From the IMG/VR virus record IMGVR_UViG_3300037826_000280, positions 1-33,722 of that record: DNA of 33,722 bases; one strand, written 5' to 3'. This DNA is from a virus. The position numbers and the translations under genes were made by a program. A model generated the notes under the pieces. It worked only from the letters and a program-made list of their open reading frames with translations, was not told the DNA's origin and did no database searches. Shown here piece by piece: positions 25,580 through 33,722 of this stretch (the first letter of the stretch is position 1; every line of letters starts with the position of its first letter).

Positions 25580-27751
25580 GTGTCGCGAAACACCATCGAG
25601 CTGATCCTCTCAGGAACTGACCAGAACGTCTCAAGTATGCTCGACCGGGTCACCTCCGGTTTGGGCGGCTTGGGACAGGTCGCGTCTAATGCGCTGGGGG
25701 TCCTCGCCGGCAACCTGGCGACGGCCGCGATCCAGCAGGTGACCGACCTGGGCCGGGCGCTGGCCGACGATCTGGTCAACGAGGCGCCGCGACTCGAGCA
25801 GGTAGCGACGTCGTTTGAGAATCTGGCGGAAAGCGCCGGCCAGAGTGCCGACGTGGTACTGGCCTCGATGCGAGATGCTGCCAACGGCATGGTCTCCGAC
25901 GCCGAACTGATGGAGTCGTACAACCAGGCCCTTCTCCTGGTTGGGGAGAGTATGGCCGACCAATTCCCAGCGCTGCTGGAGATCGCTCAGGCGAGCGCCG
26001 CGGCGACCGGGGAAGAGGTCGGCTTCATGCTGGACAGCCTGGTCACCGGTATCGGCCGGGCCTCGCCACAGATCCTGGACAACCTGGGGTTGACGATCAG
26101 CGTCAGCGAAGCCTACGAGCAATACGCCTCGACGCTGGGTATCGCGGCAGACGAGATGAGCCGTGCCCAGCAGCAGGAGGCCCTCCTCAATGCAGTGGTG
26201 GCCCAGGGCGGCGATTTCGTCGAACGGCTGGGAGACAACACCGGCGGGGCGGCCGCGACGATCGGGCAGATGCGGACCAGCTTGCAGAACCTGAAGGATG
26301 GAGCGTTGCAGGCGCTGCTGCCGGCCCTGCAAGCGCTTCTGGAGCCGCTGGCAGGCTTGGCCGAAGACTATGGACCGGTTGTCCTTTCCTGGGCAGCGGA
26401 GTTCGGTGAAACCCTCGGATCGCTGATCGATTACTTCGTTTTCGCTGCAGAAGAGGGAGATGCACTCAATGACTTCCTGGCCAATCTACCGGAAGGCCTC
26501 CAGCCGATTGCGCAAGCCATTGGAGAGGTCCTAGCCGGCGGTGGGCTAGAGAGTCTGATCCCGGATGCTGTGCTCGAGAACGTCGATGCGTTCACTGCGG
26601 GGTTGCAGCCGGTCCTTACGACGATTCGAGACGAGATCTGGCCGGCGATTGTTGAGTTTCTCCCGACCCTACAGCTGTGGGGCGAACAACTGCTAGAGCT
26701 GGCGTCGAACGCACTTCCCCTTTTAGCTCAGGCTCTGCAGTTTGTCGTTGACAACTGGCAGATCTTCGCGGTCATCGGGGGTGTCGTCGCCGCGGTGGTG
26801 CTGGCAATCGAGGCACCGATCGTGGCAGTCATTGCGGCTCTGGCTGCTCTGTATCTGGCTTGGCAGAACGACTGGGGCGGCATCCGGACGACGCTGACGG
26901 AGTTCTGGGAGGGGAGCCTGCAGCCGGCTCTCCAGCAGATTGCAGCCTGGCTCCAGGAGCGATTGCCGGTAGCTATCGCCACGCTGAGCGCGTTTTGGAC
27001 GGAGCGGCTGCAACCGGCTATTCAGGCGGTGGTCGGATTCTTCCAGGGTAGTGTGATGCCAGTCCTATCGACCGTGGCCAATGTGGCCAGCGCGGTTCTG
27101 GGCGCAGCGATCGCGACCCTGGCGGCAGTTTGGGAGAACGTGCTGCAACCGGCACTGGCCACGGTGTGGGGATTCTTCCAGAACAGTGTCATCCCGATCA
27201 TCAACGCGGTGGCCGACGTAGCCAGCGCAGTGCTCGAGGTTGCGATCACGGCCCTGGCCGGGGTTTGGCAGAACGTTCTCCAGCCGGCGCTGGAGGCGGT
27301 GTGGGGCGTCATCTCCGACAGTGTTATCCCGGTCTTCGAAGAGATCGCCGGGTTTGTGGAGGACAACGTGGGGCCGGCGCTGGAGCGATTTGCGAATACG
27401 GTGCTGCCGCCGATTCAAGGAGCCTTCGAAGGGATCTCCGACGCGATCTCCGGAGTGGTCGATTGGCTGGGTGACCTGGCGGATCGAATCCGCAATCTGG
27501 AGCTGCCGGATTGGCTGACTCCAGGATCCCCCACACCGTTCGAGACCGGTCTGCGAGGAATCGCCGATGCGATGGGTGAGCTCACGCGAGTAAATCTTCC
27601 GCAGTTTGGCCAAGGTCTCCAGGCCGGGGGGCTCGGGGCTCCAGCGGGCGCCGGCGGCTCGGGGGTCACGTTCCAAGGATGTACGTTCATCCTCCAAGAC
27701 GTGGATGACGCGGATAGCCTGCTGCAGCAGCTGCAGGATCTGGCGGAGTAG
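25580..27751 (+). CDS. Tape measure protein
   Basis: This 723-residue protein starts at GTG 25580 after AGGACGG. The N-terminus (IELILSGTDQNVSSMLDRV) and the following Gly/Ala-rich helices (DRVTSGLGGLGQ, MLDSLVTGIGRASPQILDNL) are typical of siphophage tape measures. A hydrophobic segment lies near residues 390-425. Residues 472 to about 596 hold three tandem units of 45 residues, starting FWTERLQPAI, VWENVLQPAL and VWQNVLQPAL; a shortened 30-residue unit starts at about 442. The C-terminal 100 residues are Gly/Pro-rich. It sets tail length; by the usual rule 723 residues suggests a tail of roughly 110 nm. Confidence 0.9.
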   Translation: MSRNTIELILSGTDQNVSSMLDRVTSGLGGLGQVASNALGVLAGNLATAAIQQVTDLGRALADDLVNEAPRLEQVATSFENLAESAGQSADVVLASMRDAANGMVSDAELMESYNQALLLVGESMADQFPALLEIAQASAAATGEEVGFMLDSLVTGIGRASPQILDNLGLTISVSEAYEQYASTLGIAADEMSRAQQQEALLNAVVAQGGDFVERLGDNTGGAAATIGQMRTSLQNLKDGALQALLPALQALLEPLAGLAEDYGPVVLSWAAEFGETLGSLIDYFVFAAEEGDALNDFLANLPEGLQPIAQAIGEVLAGGGLESLIPDAVLENVDAFTAGLQPVLTTIRDEIWPAIVEFLPTLQLWGEQLLELASNALPLLAQALQFVVDNWQIFAVIGGVVAAVVLAIEAPIVAVIAALAALYLAWQNDWGGIRTTLTEFWEGSLQPALQQIAAWLQERLPVAIATLSAFWTERLQPAIQAVVGFFQGSVMPVLSTVANVASAVLGAAIATLAAVWENVLQPALATVWGFFQNSVIPIINAVADVASAVLEVAITALAGVWQNVLQPALEAVWGVISDSVIPVFEEIAGFVEDNVGPALERFANTVLPPIQGAFEGISDAISGVVDWLGDLADRIRNLELPDWLTPGSPTPFETGLRGIADAMGELTRVNLPQFGQGLQAGGLGAPAGAGGSGVTFQGCTFILQDVDDADSLLQQLQDLAE

Positions 27752-27758
27752 TCGTCGT

Positions 27759-27774
27759 GATAATCGATGTTAGC
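27759..27774. promoter_or_regulatory. Dispersed palindrome, site 11
   Basis: GATAATCGATGTTAGC followed by GAAACGG lies between the tape measure and Dit genes, 13 bases before the Dit start. Confidence 0.7.
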
Positions 27775-27787
27775 GAAACGGTGAGTT

Positions 27788-29689
27788 ATGAGCGGTGATC
27801 TGACAATCGTATCGTGGGATGGAAACAATATCAACGACGGTTCGAATTACCGGGCCGTCTTCCGGCCTGGGTTGGCTTGGGGATTACCAGGTGTACGGAC
27901 GCGCCAGGTCCGGCGCGCCGGCGGCTGGCCGGTGGCCAGCGGCATCGAGCGGCCTGGCCGCCAGCTGGTGATGTTGGTGACCATCCTTGACACGGCGAAT
28001 CTGCGCACGCGCCGCGACGAGCTCCTCCGCTGGTTTGACCCAGAAGATGAAGAGTCTAAACAATTAGTCATCGAGGACAGCGACGGTAGTGACGATCGGT
28101 ACGTCTACGCGATCTGCGAGGAGTTCAAGCCCCGGGTGATCCGCGGCGTGGCCAGCAAAGTGGCCTTTATGGTGCTCCTCACCATCGATGGAGACGTGCG
28201 ATGGCGGTCGACCAGTGAGACGTCCGACAGCTGGAGCATTACAGCTACCGGGCAGACCAACACGATCACCAACGGTGGATCTGATGATGCATATCCCACG
28301 TTCGAGCTTACTCCCACCTCGGCCAAGACTGGCGGCTACGCATACCGCGAGTTCTGGTCGGTCACGTGGCGCTCAGACAATCCGGGCACGCGGTATCCGC
28401 TGCGTCTGGGTCCTATCGATACCGCAGCGCTCATTACGGCCGGGAAGATGCAGGTTGACGGGGATGATCTACGGGTGTTCATCGACGGAGTCGAGATTGA
28501 TCGATGGATGGTTGATATCAACACGGCCAACACCTACGTCTGGATCAACGCTGATTTCCAGCCTCAGCAATCAGGCACACTCAAGACAGCGATCGCGTCC
28601 AGTGGCACGATCTCGTCGATTGAGTTCGAGGATGACGAGGACATCAGCGGGCTACCGCAGTCGGGATTGGTGCGGATCGATGACGAGCTATTTGTATACG
28701 CGAACAAAAGCGACGCTGATCGTGAGTTGACGGGGATCACTCGAGCTGCGAAGGGCACCAGCATGGCGGCTCACACGGCTGGCGATACGATTTCCTGGAT
28801 TCAGCGTGAGATCCAGGTTGTCTACGGCAACTCGTCTGTGAGCGCTCCGGACGTTGATGACGACTACAAGCCGATGTTTGTATTGGGGTCAAGCACGAAC
28901 GTTCAGTGGTATTACACCTCGTTCGGCGACGGCAATGGGAAGCGAGCAGCTCGGTGGGGTCGCTGGGGGAATGTGACGACTGATGGTCGCGGTGGTGTCT
29001 ACACCGCTACTCAACGAACGCTGGCCGATCCTTACACTGTTGCCGGCGCCTGGCTAGACGAACTGCATGGTAATGCATACGGATGGTACTTAGAAAATCC
29101 GTGTGGGATTGTGAACGTTGCCTGGGCAGACGGCTTTAAGAGAGCCGAGACAAAAGAGGATTTCCTGGTACACCTGATGTACTGGGTGCGGGATGCGGGG
29201 TGGTGGACGTGGCAGGCGACCCTGGCAGATCCATCGGCTGATAACACGTGGGAGGCCTGGTCGCAAGCTGCAGCTGGGTCGGACTGGGATCCGGCGGACC
29301 AAGTTGCAATTGGGGCATATTTCAACGCTCAGGATGTTGAAGTTGGCACCGCAACGGTTGACCTGAACTCGTCTGAGACGCCGGATCTTCTGGCGTGTGG
29401 CGAACAGGGCAATTACAGGTTGTCAGCGACTATCACCAACAACGACACAGGACAGGCGATCACTGTTGACTTTGATATGGATCTCAATGAGACGTTGATC
29501 ATCAACACCGAGGACGAAACGGTGGAGTACGATGCTGATGGAACCCGGCAGCTGCAGGCGGTAGAGACAGTTGGAGGAGTGCGGCAGTACTGGCTTCCGC
29601 TGCAGCCTGGAGACAACGAGCTTCAATTCGATGACACCGGTACGGCCGGACTGACGTTTGTCACGAAGTTCAGGGAGCGATCCTACTGA
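27788..29689 (+). CDS. Distal tail protein (Dit) with a large internal insertion
   Basis: This 633-residue protein starts at ATG 27788. Residues 1-140 follow the Dit N-terminal domain (DLTIVSWDGNNIND, LVMLVTILDTANLRTRRDEL). The last 70 residues (NETLIINTEDETVEYDADG, then YWLPLQPGDNELQFDD) match the C-terminal strand pattern of the Dit galectin-like domain. Between them about 370 residues are inserted. They include a module SGLVRIDDELFVYANKSD with GITRAAKGTSMAAH, common in phage tail proteins, and a Trp-rich part that could bind sugars. This is an evolved Dit, larger than the classical 250 residues, probably able to touch the host surface. Confidence 0.8.
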   Translation: MSGDLTIVSWDGNNINDGSNYRAVFRPGLAWGLPGVRTRQVRRAGGWPVASGIERPGRQLVMLVTILDTANLRTRRDELLRWFDPEDEESKQLVIEDSDGSDDRYVYAICEEFKPRVIRGVASKVAFMVLLTIDGDVRWRSTSETSDSWSITATGQTNTITNGGSDDAYPTFELTPTSAKTGGYAYREFWSVTWRSDNPGTRYPLRLGPIDTAALITAGKMQVDGDDLRVFIDGVEIDRWMVDINTANTYVWINADFQPQQSGTLKTAIASSGTISSIEFEDDEDISGLPQSGLVRIDDELFVYANKSDADRELTGITRAAKGTSMAAHTAGDTISWIQREIQVVYGNSSVSAPDVDDDYKPMFVLGSSTNVQWYYTSFGDGNGKRAARWGRWGNVTTDGRGGVYTATQRTLADPYTVAGAWLDELHGNAYGWYLENPCGIVNVAWADGFKRAETKEDFLVHLMYWVRDAGWWTWQATLADPSADNTWEAWSQAAAGSDWDPADQVAIGAYFNAQDVEVGTATVDLNSSETPDLLACGEQGNYRLSATITNNDTGQAITVDFDMDLNETLIINTEDETVEYDADGTRQLQAVETVGGVRQYWLPLQPGDNELQFDDTGTAGLTFVTKFRERSY

Positions 29690-30771
29690 TGGCGATGGAA
29701 GTGTTGATCGGTGACCGATTTGGTCGAGTTATTGCCGAAGTCCAGCCGGAGGTGGGGCCCCTATCGTGGCGCTTGAATCTGGTTGGAAAGACCACCCTGA
29801 CGTTCTCCCGATCCGATGACAAGGCGATCGAGGAGAATCTGCGCTATGGCAATCGCGTGCTGGTTCGCTTCGATGAGGGTCTCGGTTTGCCAGTGTGGGG
29901 TGGAACGATCGAGCCACCACGGGAGTGGACTCGCAGGGAAATCACGGTTACCTGTCGATCGATCGAGTGGACGCTGCAATACCGGCAGACGAAGAAGACC
30001 AGGTCCTTTTGGAGCACGCCAGTGGGGAGCATTTTTTACCAAGTTTTGCAAGAGATGGAGGAGCGCGAACCGATCGGGCTTCAGTTCGGACGAATCTGGA
30101 CAGGAGGTGGGCAACATTCACCTCGATATCATTTCAAGAGCATATGGTGGATCTTGACCCAATCGCTGCGATCGATGGAACAGTGTGATTTCAGGTTTGT
30201 GCCCCAACTGGCGGATGGAAAGATTACGTTCCTGGCCGAGATGTATGAGCGGCTGGGAGAAGACAAATCGGGGCGGTTTCATTTCAAAGAGGGTATGAAC
30301 ACTCACCCGGTGCGTTACACGGAACAGGGACCTATCGTAAACGAGTTCACGGCGATTGGATCGGGAGCGACCTGGGGAAAGGAGCGGCCGACACGGTCCG
30401 CCGTGGTCGACGAGAGCCGGCGGCTATATGGTCTTCGGCAGGACAGCAAGATCTTCTCGGGTGTTGTAGAATCAACGACTCTTGATCGGCACGCGTCGAC
30501 TCACGTTGAACTGCACGCTGCAGGAAACTCACGGTTGAAGCTTCGAGCAGTGAACAAGGCGCCAGCTACATTTGCTCAATACAATGTAGGAGACTCTCTT
30601 CGATGCGTTTTACCCAGCATCAAGTTTAGCGGATACGACGAGCGCGTGCGAATCTTGTCCCGCCAATATTCAGAGTCATCGGGGGATTGTGAGCTAGTCG
30701 TCGAAGAGGAAAGCGACTGGCGGGCGAAGTTTGCCGGCACCGGTGCGGAAACGACCCAAGAGGAGCTGTAG
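29689..30771 (+). CDS. Baseplate hub / tail-associated protein (gp37-like)
   Basis: This 360-residue protein starts at ATG 29689, overlapping the Dit stop by one base. The N-terminus (EVLIGDRFGRVIAEV, then LVGKTTLTFSRSD and NRVLVRFDEG) and GGTIEPPREWTRREITVTCR follow siphovirus ReqiPepy6 Gp37-like and related hub proteins. The C-terminal region carries repeated beta strands (HASTHVELHAAGNSRLKL, YNVGDSLRCVLPSI) typical of the hub's OB-like domains. No protease or lysozyme domain is fused. Gene order tape measure, Dit, hub, fibre supports the call. Confidence 0.75.
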   Translation: MAMEVLIGDRFGRVIAEVQPEVGPLSWRLNLVGKTTLTFSRSDDKAIEENLRYGNRVLVRFDEGLGLPVWGGTIEPPREWTRREITVTCRSIEWTLQYRQTKKTRSFWSTPVGSIFYQVLQEMEEREPIGLQFGRIWTGGGQHSPRYHFKSIWWILTQSLRSMEQCDFRFVPQLADGKITFLAEMYERLGEDKSGRFHFKEGMNTHPVRYTEQGPIVNEFTAIGSGATWGKERPTRSAVVDESRRLYGLRQDSKIFSGVVESTTLDRHASTHVELHAAGNSRLKLRAVNKAPATFAQYNVGDSLRCVLPSIKFSGYDERVRILSRQYSESSGDCELVVEEESDWRAKFAGTGAETTQEEL

Positions 30772-30772
30772 C

Positions 30773-30788
30773 GATAATGAGCCTTATC
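30773..30788. promoter_or_regulatory. Dispersed palindrome, site 12
   Basis: GATAATGAGCCTTATC with flanks CTGTAGC and GATAGGG. It spans the first possible ATG of the fibre gene (30777), so a bound protein would also cover the translation start region. Confidence 0.7.
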
Positions 30789-33149
30789 GATAGGGATATG
30801 CAGTCTCAAGACGTCTTCGATCGAATCGAGGCGCTTGAGTCTGATCTCCGAGAGATTAAGGAGTATGCTCTTTCTCCCCAGGCGGCGGGAACGGTTCCGG
30901 AACAGCCGACCTGGTCGACGCTCTCGGGCTGGGTCATCACCGGTGAGGTCTTTCGGGATGTAGGCGGGAAGATCGTGCTGGATCCATCCGAGCCAATGAT
31001 CCAGGTGGCCAGCGGTGGCTACATTCAGTCGAGCGATTACGTGGCGGGCACCTCGGGCTTCCAAATTGATGGGGGTGCGGCAGAATTCAATGATGTAACG
31101 GTCCGCGGGACGATCTATGCGCCGGCGGGAGAGATCGGTGGATTTGACATTGGCGCGAACACGCTCACGACCGACTCCGGCGCCGTGGGGTTGAATAGCG
31201 AGGCGACGGCCGGGACGGATTGGCGGATCTGGGCCGGTCACGCGTCGCCCGGATCGGCACCGTTCCGGGTCGACGAGAGCGGGAACCTGGTGGCGACGTC
31301 AGCCACGATCACCGGCCAGGTAACGGCAACGAGTGGTGAGATTGGTGGATGGACCGTCACGGCCACTGAACTGCACAACTCTGATTTGTGGCTAGATGCT
31401 GATGCAAAAAGCATCGCCGTCAATGATCAGACGTTTGGGAATCAAGGGTTCCAGGTCGAGTACAACAGCGGCACCCCGCGTATGTACATTGGCGATGGTG
31501 AGCAGAGATACTTCGAGTTCGATGGTACCAATGTAACGATTGGCGGCGGGTTACTGGTTCATGGTCAACTTGAGGCGAGTGTACTTAGCTACGAAGCGAT
31601 CCAGGCTACAAGTGGGAGCATCCTGGTTACACTGTCTGCTGGTCGGCTACTGAACGATGCGACGACAGTTGCCAGTCCTACCACGTTCGATCTCGACATC
31701 GAGGACCCGGAGTATGGGCACGTGCAACTGTTTTCGGCCAGCGATGTGCTGCGGCTTAGAAAGACAGATGGCACCGAGAATTGGGTCACTGTAAGCTCGG
31801 TGACGGACAACACGACGTACTACACGTATACGTGCACGCTCAGCGACGGTTCGGCCACCACGTTCAATGCAGGCACGCCTGTTCTCAACTACGGGCAGTC
31901 CGGTGACGGTCTCCTGTACATGAGTGCAGACGACGCGGATGCGCCGTTCTACTCTGTGCGAACCTGGGAGACGAATCCGTGGACTGAGGCCAATGTTACC
32001 GAGGTTGTTCGCATTGGCAACATGAGGAATGCGTTCGGAACTGGTGCGAACGATAGGTATGGGTTTGCCATTGGAGATTACTCTGGTGGAAACTACCTGT
32101 CATACAATGCAGCTGCGTCCGATACGTTCTATCTGAGCGCCGGTGGTGGGAATGTAGCACTAACGAACGATGGACTGTCTTTATCTGAGGGCAGTGGAAC
32201 TGCCCAATCTGTCTCATGGCCAAGAGCTAAGATCTATGGACAGAACTATGGCACCTATGACAGCCTGCTGTGGATTGGTGCGCAGGCCAGTTTCTCGACT
32301 GGAGACAGTCGTGTTACGATTCAGGCCAGGGATGGCAACGTTGATTACGCTCAGCTGGTTGTGTCGTCCGATCCGACTTACAATCTTGGCGTGACGATCG
32401 AGGGAGACTATCCGGATCTGTACGTTGATGGTTATGTTCACAATCATGGTATAGGTTTAATGGCGCTCTCGGCACTGCCGATGTCCACAGGGCAAGTCTG
32501 GGTTATGCCAATGGCTCGCAGCGCAGCCGTGATCGAGACGGTTCCCTGGGGCACCAACGGTACCGTCAATGGGACGTGGCGGGACGCAAGACTCTCGACT
32601 GGTGTGTTCTACAACTCGTTTGATGGGTCGAACGACTGGCATTCCTGGGCCGATGGCACCAAGACGACACCCCGTTACAATCTGACCTGGGTGGGGTGGG
32701 TACGGTTTGACAGCGATGCTGGTGGTAGCGCAGAGATGGTTGCTGCTCAGTTTGCATCTGGAGATGGCTGCTGGTTTGTGGACAGGCGTGATTCGACAAA
32801 TAGTGGCACGCTGTATGCGGGTTATTATATCAGCAGTACGCAGTACACGATAGAGACCACCAACGAGTACACTGGCGGGTCGTGGTACTGCGTTGGGTTC
32901 ACGTACAACTACGATTCTGATGGTGGTGGTCTGTTCGTGGGCAAGACTGATGGAACGTATGAGTGGGTGACCAATGCGCAGACCGGCACGCTTGACAATG
33001 GTGCGGCAGATTTCACAGTGGGTGCGGGGGACAGCGGTGCTCTGAAGATGGACGGTGACATTGCTCGCCCGTGGGCCTTGATGTCCGTAGCCGTGACTGA
33101 GAGTTGGTTTGAGCAGTATCTAGAGATGACACGTGGTCTGTTTAGCTAA
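30777..33149 (+). CDS. Tail fibre / receptor-binding protein with C-terminal LamG-like domain
   Basis: This 790-residue protein starts at ATG 30777 (AGGAG 11 bases upstream); ATG 30798 is an alternative. Residues 8-30 form a trimerising coiled coil (QDVFDRIEALESDLREI). Residues 40-560 are repetitive beta structure with recurring GEIGGW/GEIGGF and TATSGEI motifs, like other siphophage fibres. The last 220 residues form a LamG/concanavalin-like jelly roll: NSFDGSNDWHSWAD, YNLTWVGWVRFDSD, GGSWYCVGFTYNYDSDG and FTVGAGDSGALKMDGDIARP. It probably binds a cell-surface glycan. It ends 12 bases before the last gene. Confidence 0.82.
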   Translation: MSLIDRDMQSQDVFDRIEALESDLREIKEYALSPQAAGTVPEQPTWSTLSGWVITGEVFRDVGGKIVLDPSEPMIQVASGGYIQSSDYVAGTSGFQIDGGAAEFNDVTVRGTIYAPAGEIGGFDIGANTLTTDSGAVGLNSEATAGTDWRIWAGHASPGSAPFRVDESGNLVATSATITGQVTATSGEIGGWTVTATELHNSDLWLDADAKSIAVNDQTFGNQGFQVEYNSGTPRMYIGDGEQRYFEFDGTNVTIGGGLLVHGQLEASVLSYEAIQATSGSILVTLSAGRLLNDATTVASPTTFDLDIEDPEYGHVQLFSASDVLRLRKTDGTENWVTVSSVTDNTTYYTYTCTLSDGSATTFNAGTPVLNYGQSGDGLLYMSADDADAPFYSVRTWETNPWTEANVTEVVRIGNMRNAFGTGANDRYGFAIGDYSGGNYLSYNAAASDTFYLSAGGGNVALTNDGLSLSEGSGTAQSVSWPRAKIYGQNYGTYDSLLWIGAQASFSTGDSRVTIQARDGNVDYAQLVVSSDPTYNLGVTIEGDYPDLYVDGYVHNHGIGLMALSALPMSTGQVWVMPMARSAAVIETVPWGTNGTVNGTWRDARLSTGVFYNSFDGSNDWHSWADGTKTTPRYNLTWVGWVRFDSDAGGSAEMVAAQFASGDGCWFVDRRDSTNSGTLYAGYYISSTQYTIETTNEYTGGSWYCVGFTYNYDSDGGGLFVGKTDGTYEWVTNAQTGTLDNGAADFTVGAGDSGALKMDGDIARPWALMSVAVTESWFEQYLEMTRGLFS

Positions 33150-33161
33150 AGGAGGGAGAGT

Positions 33162-33722
33162 ATGTCGTTGATGAAAGTTGAGCTTTCGTTCGCAGAACGG
33201 TGCTGTCTATCGGACGTACTTCAGCGTCAGAAGGGAGACATCGAGACGGCTCGTCACATCCGTGAGATCCGCCAACGATTCGATCTCCGTGACGCGACCA
33301 GAGTATTGGACAAAGTCAACCTGGAGCTTCGGCGTATTGGTCGTGTTGCGACATGGGACGAGATCAATGAAAATCTCGTTCCGCTTCTTGAATGGGTCAT
33401 TACTGAAGAAGCCCGATTTGATCAAGATGAGAAAGCGAAGAACCGTGATGAGATCTTGGATGCTCTCAGGCAGGTGAAGAAATGGATTGAGAAGGCACGA
33501 CTTGAGAGACGATCGTTCACGATTGACAGTGCATACGTTCGATGGATAAAAGAGAAGGGATTCGAGGGTATCGACTGGTCGAAGGTCAGGATCAAGACAC
33601 CGACCGGAGTGCAAGAGAAGACGCTGGATGTTGACCTTGGACGGATGGAGGCGTTTGCATCGCTTGATGAGGCGCTTACGGCTGCTCGGCCTGTGCGCGA
33701 GGAAGCCGTAGCAACAACCTGA
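33162..33722 (+). CDS. Protein of unknown function after the tail fibre
   Basis: This 186-residue protein starts at ATG 33162 with AAAGGAGG upstream and ends exactly at the window edge. It is helical and highly charged (SDVLQRQKGDIETARHIREI, LDALRQVKKWIEKARLERRS). The N-terminal half resembles small regulatory or chaperone-like helical proteins; no catalytic motif is seen. Downstream of a fibre it could be a fibre chaperone or the first gene of the next module. I do not recognise a family. Confidence 0.65.
   Translation: MSLMKVELSFAERCCLSDVLQRQKGDIETARHIREIRQRFDLRDATRVLDKVNLELRRIGRVATWDEINENLVPLLEWVITEEARFDQDEKAKNRDEILDALRQVKKWIEKARLERRSFTIDSAYVRWIKEKGFEGIDWSKVRIKTPTGVQEKTLDVDLGRMEAFASLDEALTAARPVREEAVATT

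Noticed and set aside
1-33722. CRISPR array, insertion sequence or transposase
   Set aside because: No regularly spaced direct repeats with unique spacers and no DDE-type or serine transposase frames were seen.

Overview
The window reads as the left end and most of a temperate, long-tailed (siphovirus-type) phage or prophage, with a short stretch of other chromosomal or mobile-element DNA at its left edge. The DNA is GC-rich, uses ATG, GTG and some TTG starts, and usually has AGGAGG-type ribosome binding sites. One membrane-anchored protein carries a long Thr/Pro linker of a kind common in Chloroflexota, so a Chloroflexota host is my best guess. That is an inference from style, not a demonstrated placement.

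Layout. (1) 1-2150: leftward genes for a partial AlbA_2-type protein, a MNT-type nucleotidyltransferase, a DUF433 antitoxin-like protein and a first tyrosine recombinase, next to the 3' part of a tRNA-Pro(CGG) that is probably an attachment-site scar. (2) 2230-3640: two terminators, a possible small RNA, a leftward lamin-tail-domain surface protein, a small unknown gene and an XRE repressor. (3) 3640-3800: a divergent control region with 16-bp GATTAC..GTAATC operators. (4) 3797-13474: the rightward early region. It holds a ribbon-helix-helix-like protein, small zinc-knuckle proteins, a second tyrosine recombinase, a tRNA-like element followed by a structured RNA candidate, a winged-helix protein, a stand-alone Gre C-terminal domain, a DUF6011-ParB fusion, a large hairpin element, an HTH/Cys protein and a DnaA-domain-I replication protein followed by an origin-like repeat region. 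(5) 13500-13660: a consensus sigma70 promoter followed within about 40 bp by a strong intrinsic terminator, which looks like a lambda pR'-tR' antitermination switch. (6) 13675-33722: the late operon in classic order: holin-like proteins, amidase endolysin, small and large terminase, portal, Mu-F-like protein, HEXXH protein, scaffold, P22-like capsid, connectors, tail terminator, tail tube, frameshifted tail chaperones, tape measure, Dit, baseplate hub, LamG-tipped fibre and one unknown gene.

The most striking non-coding signal is a dispersed palindrome, GATAA-N6-TTATC, found at 12 gene junctions from 2.4 to 30.8 kb. Eleven copies are exactly 16 bp long, and the best copies extend to about 30 bp of dyad symmetry. 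It looks like a genome-wide set of protein-binding sites analogous to mycobacteriophage stoperators or ParB centromere sites. Other strong signals are a 121-bp hairpin between two early genes, a degenerate tRNA beside the integrase joined to a multi-helix RNA candidate, a 25-bp exact repeat flanking the scaffold gene, and a perfectly phased GGGAAAC slippery site in the tail chaperone gene.
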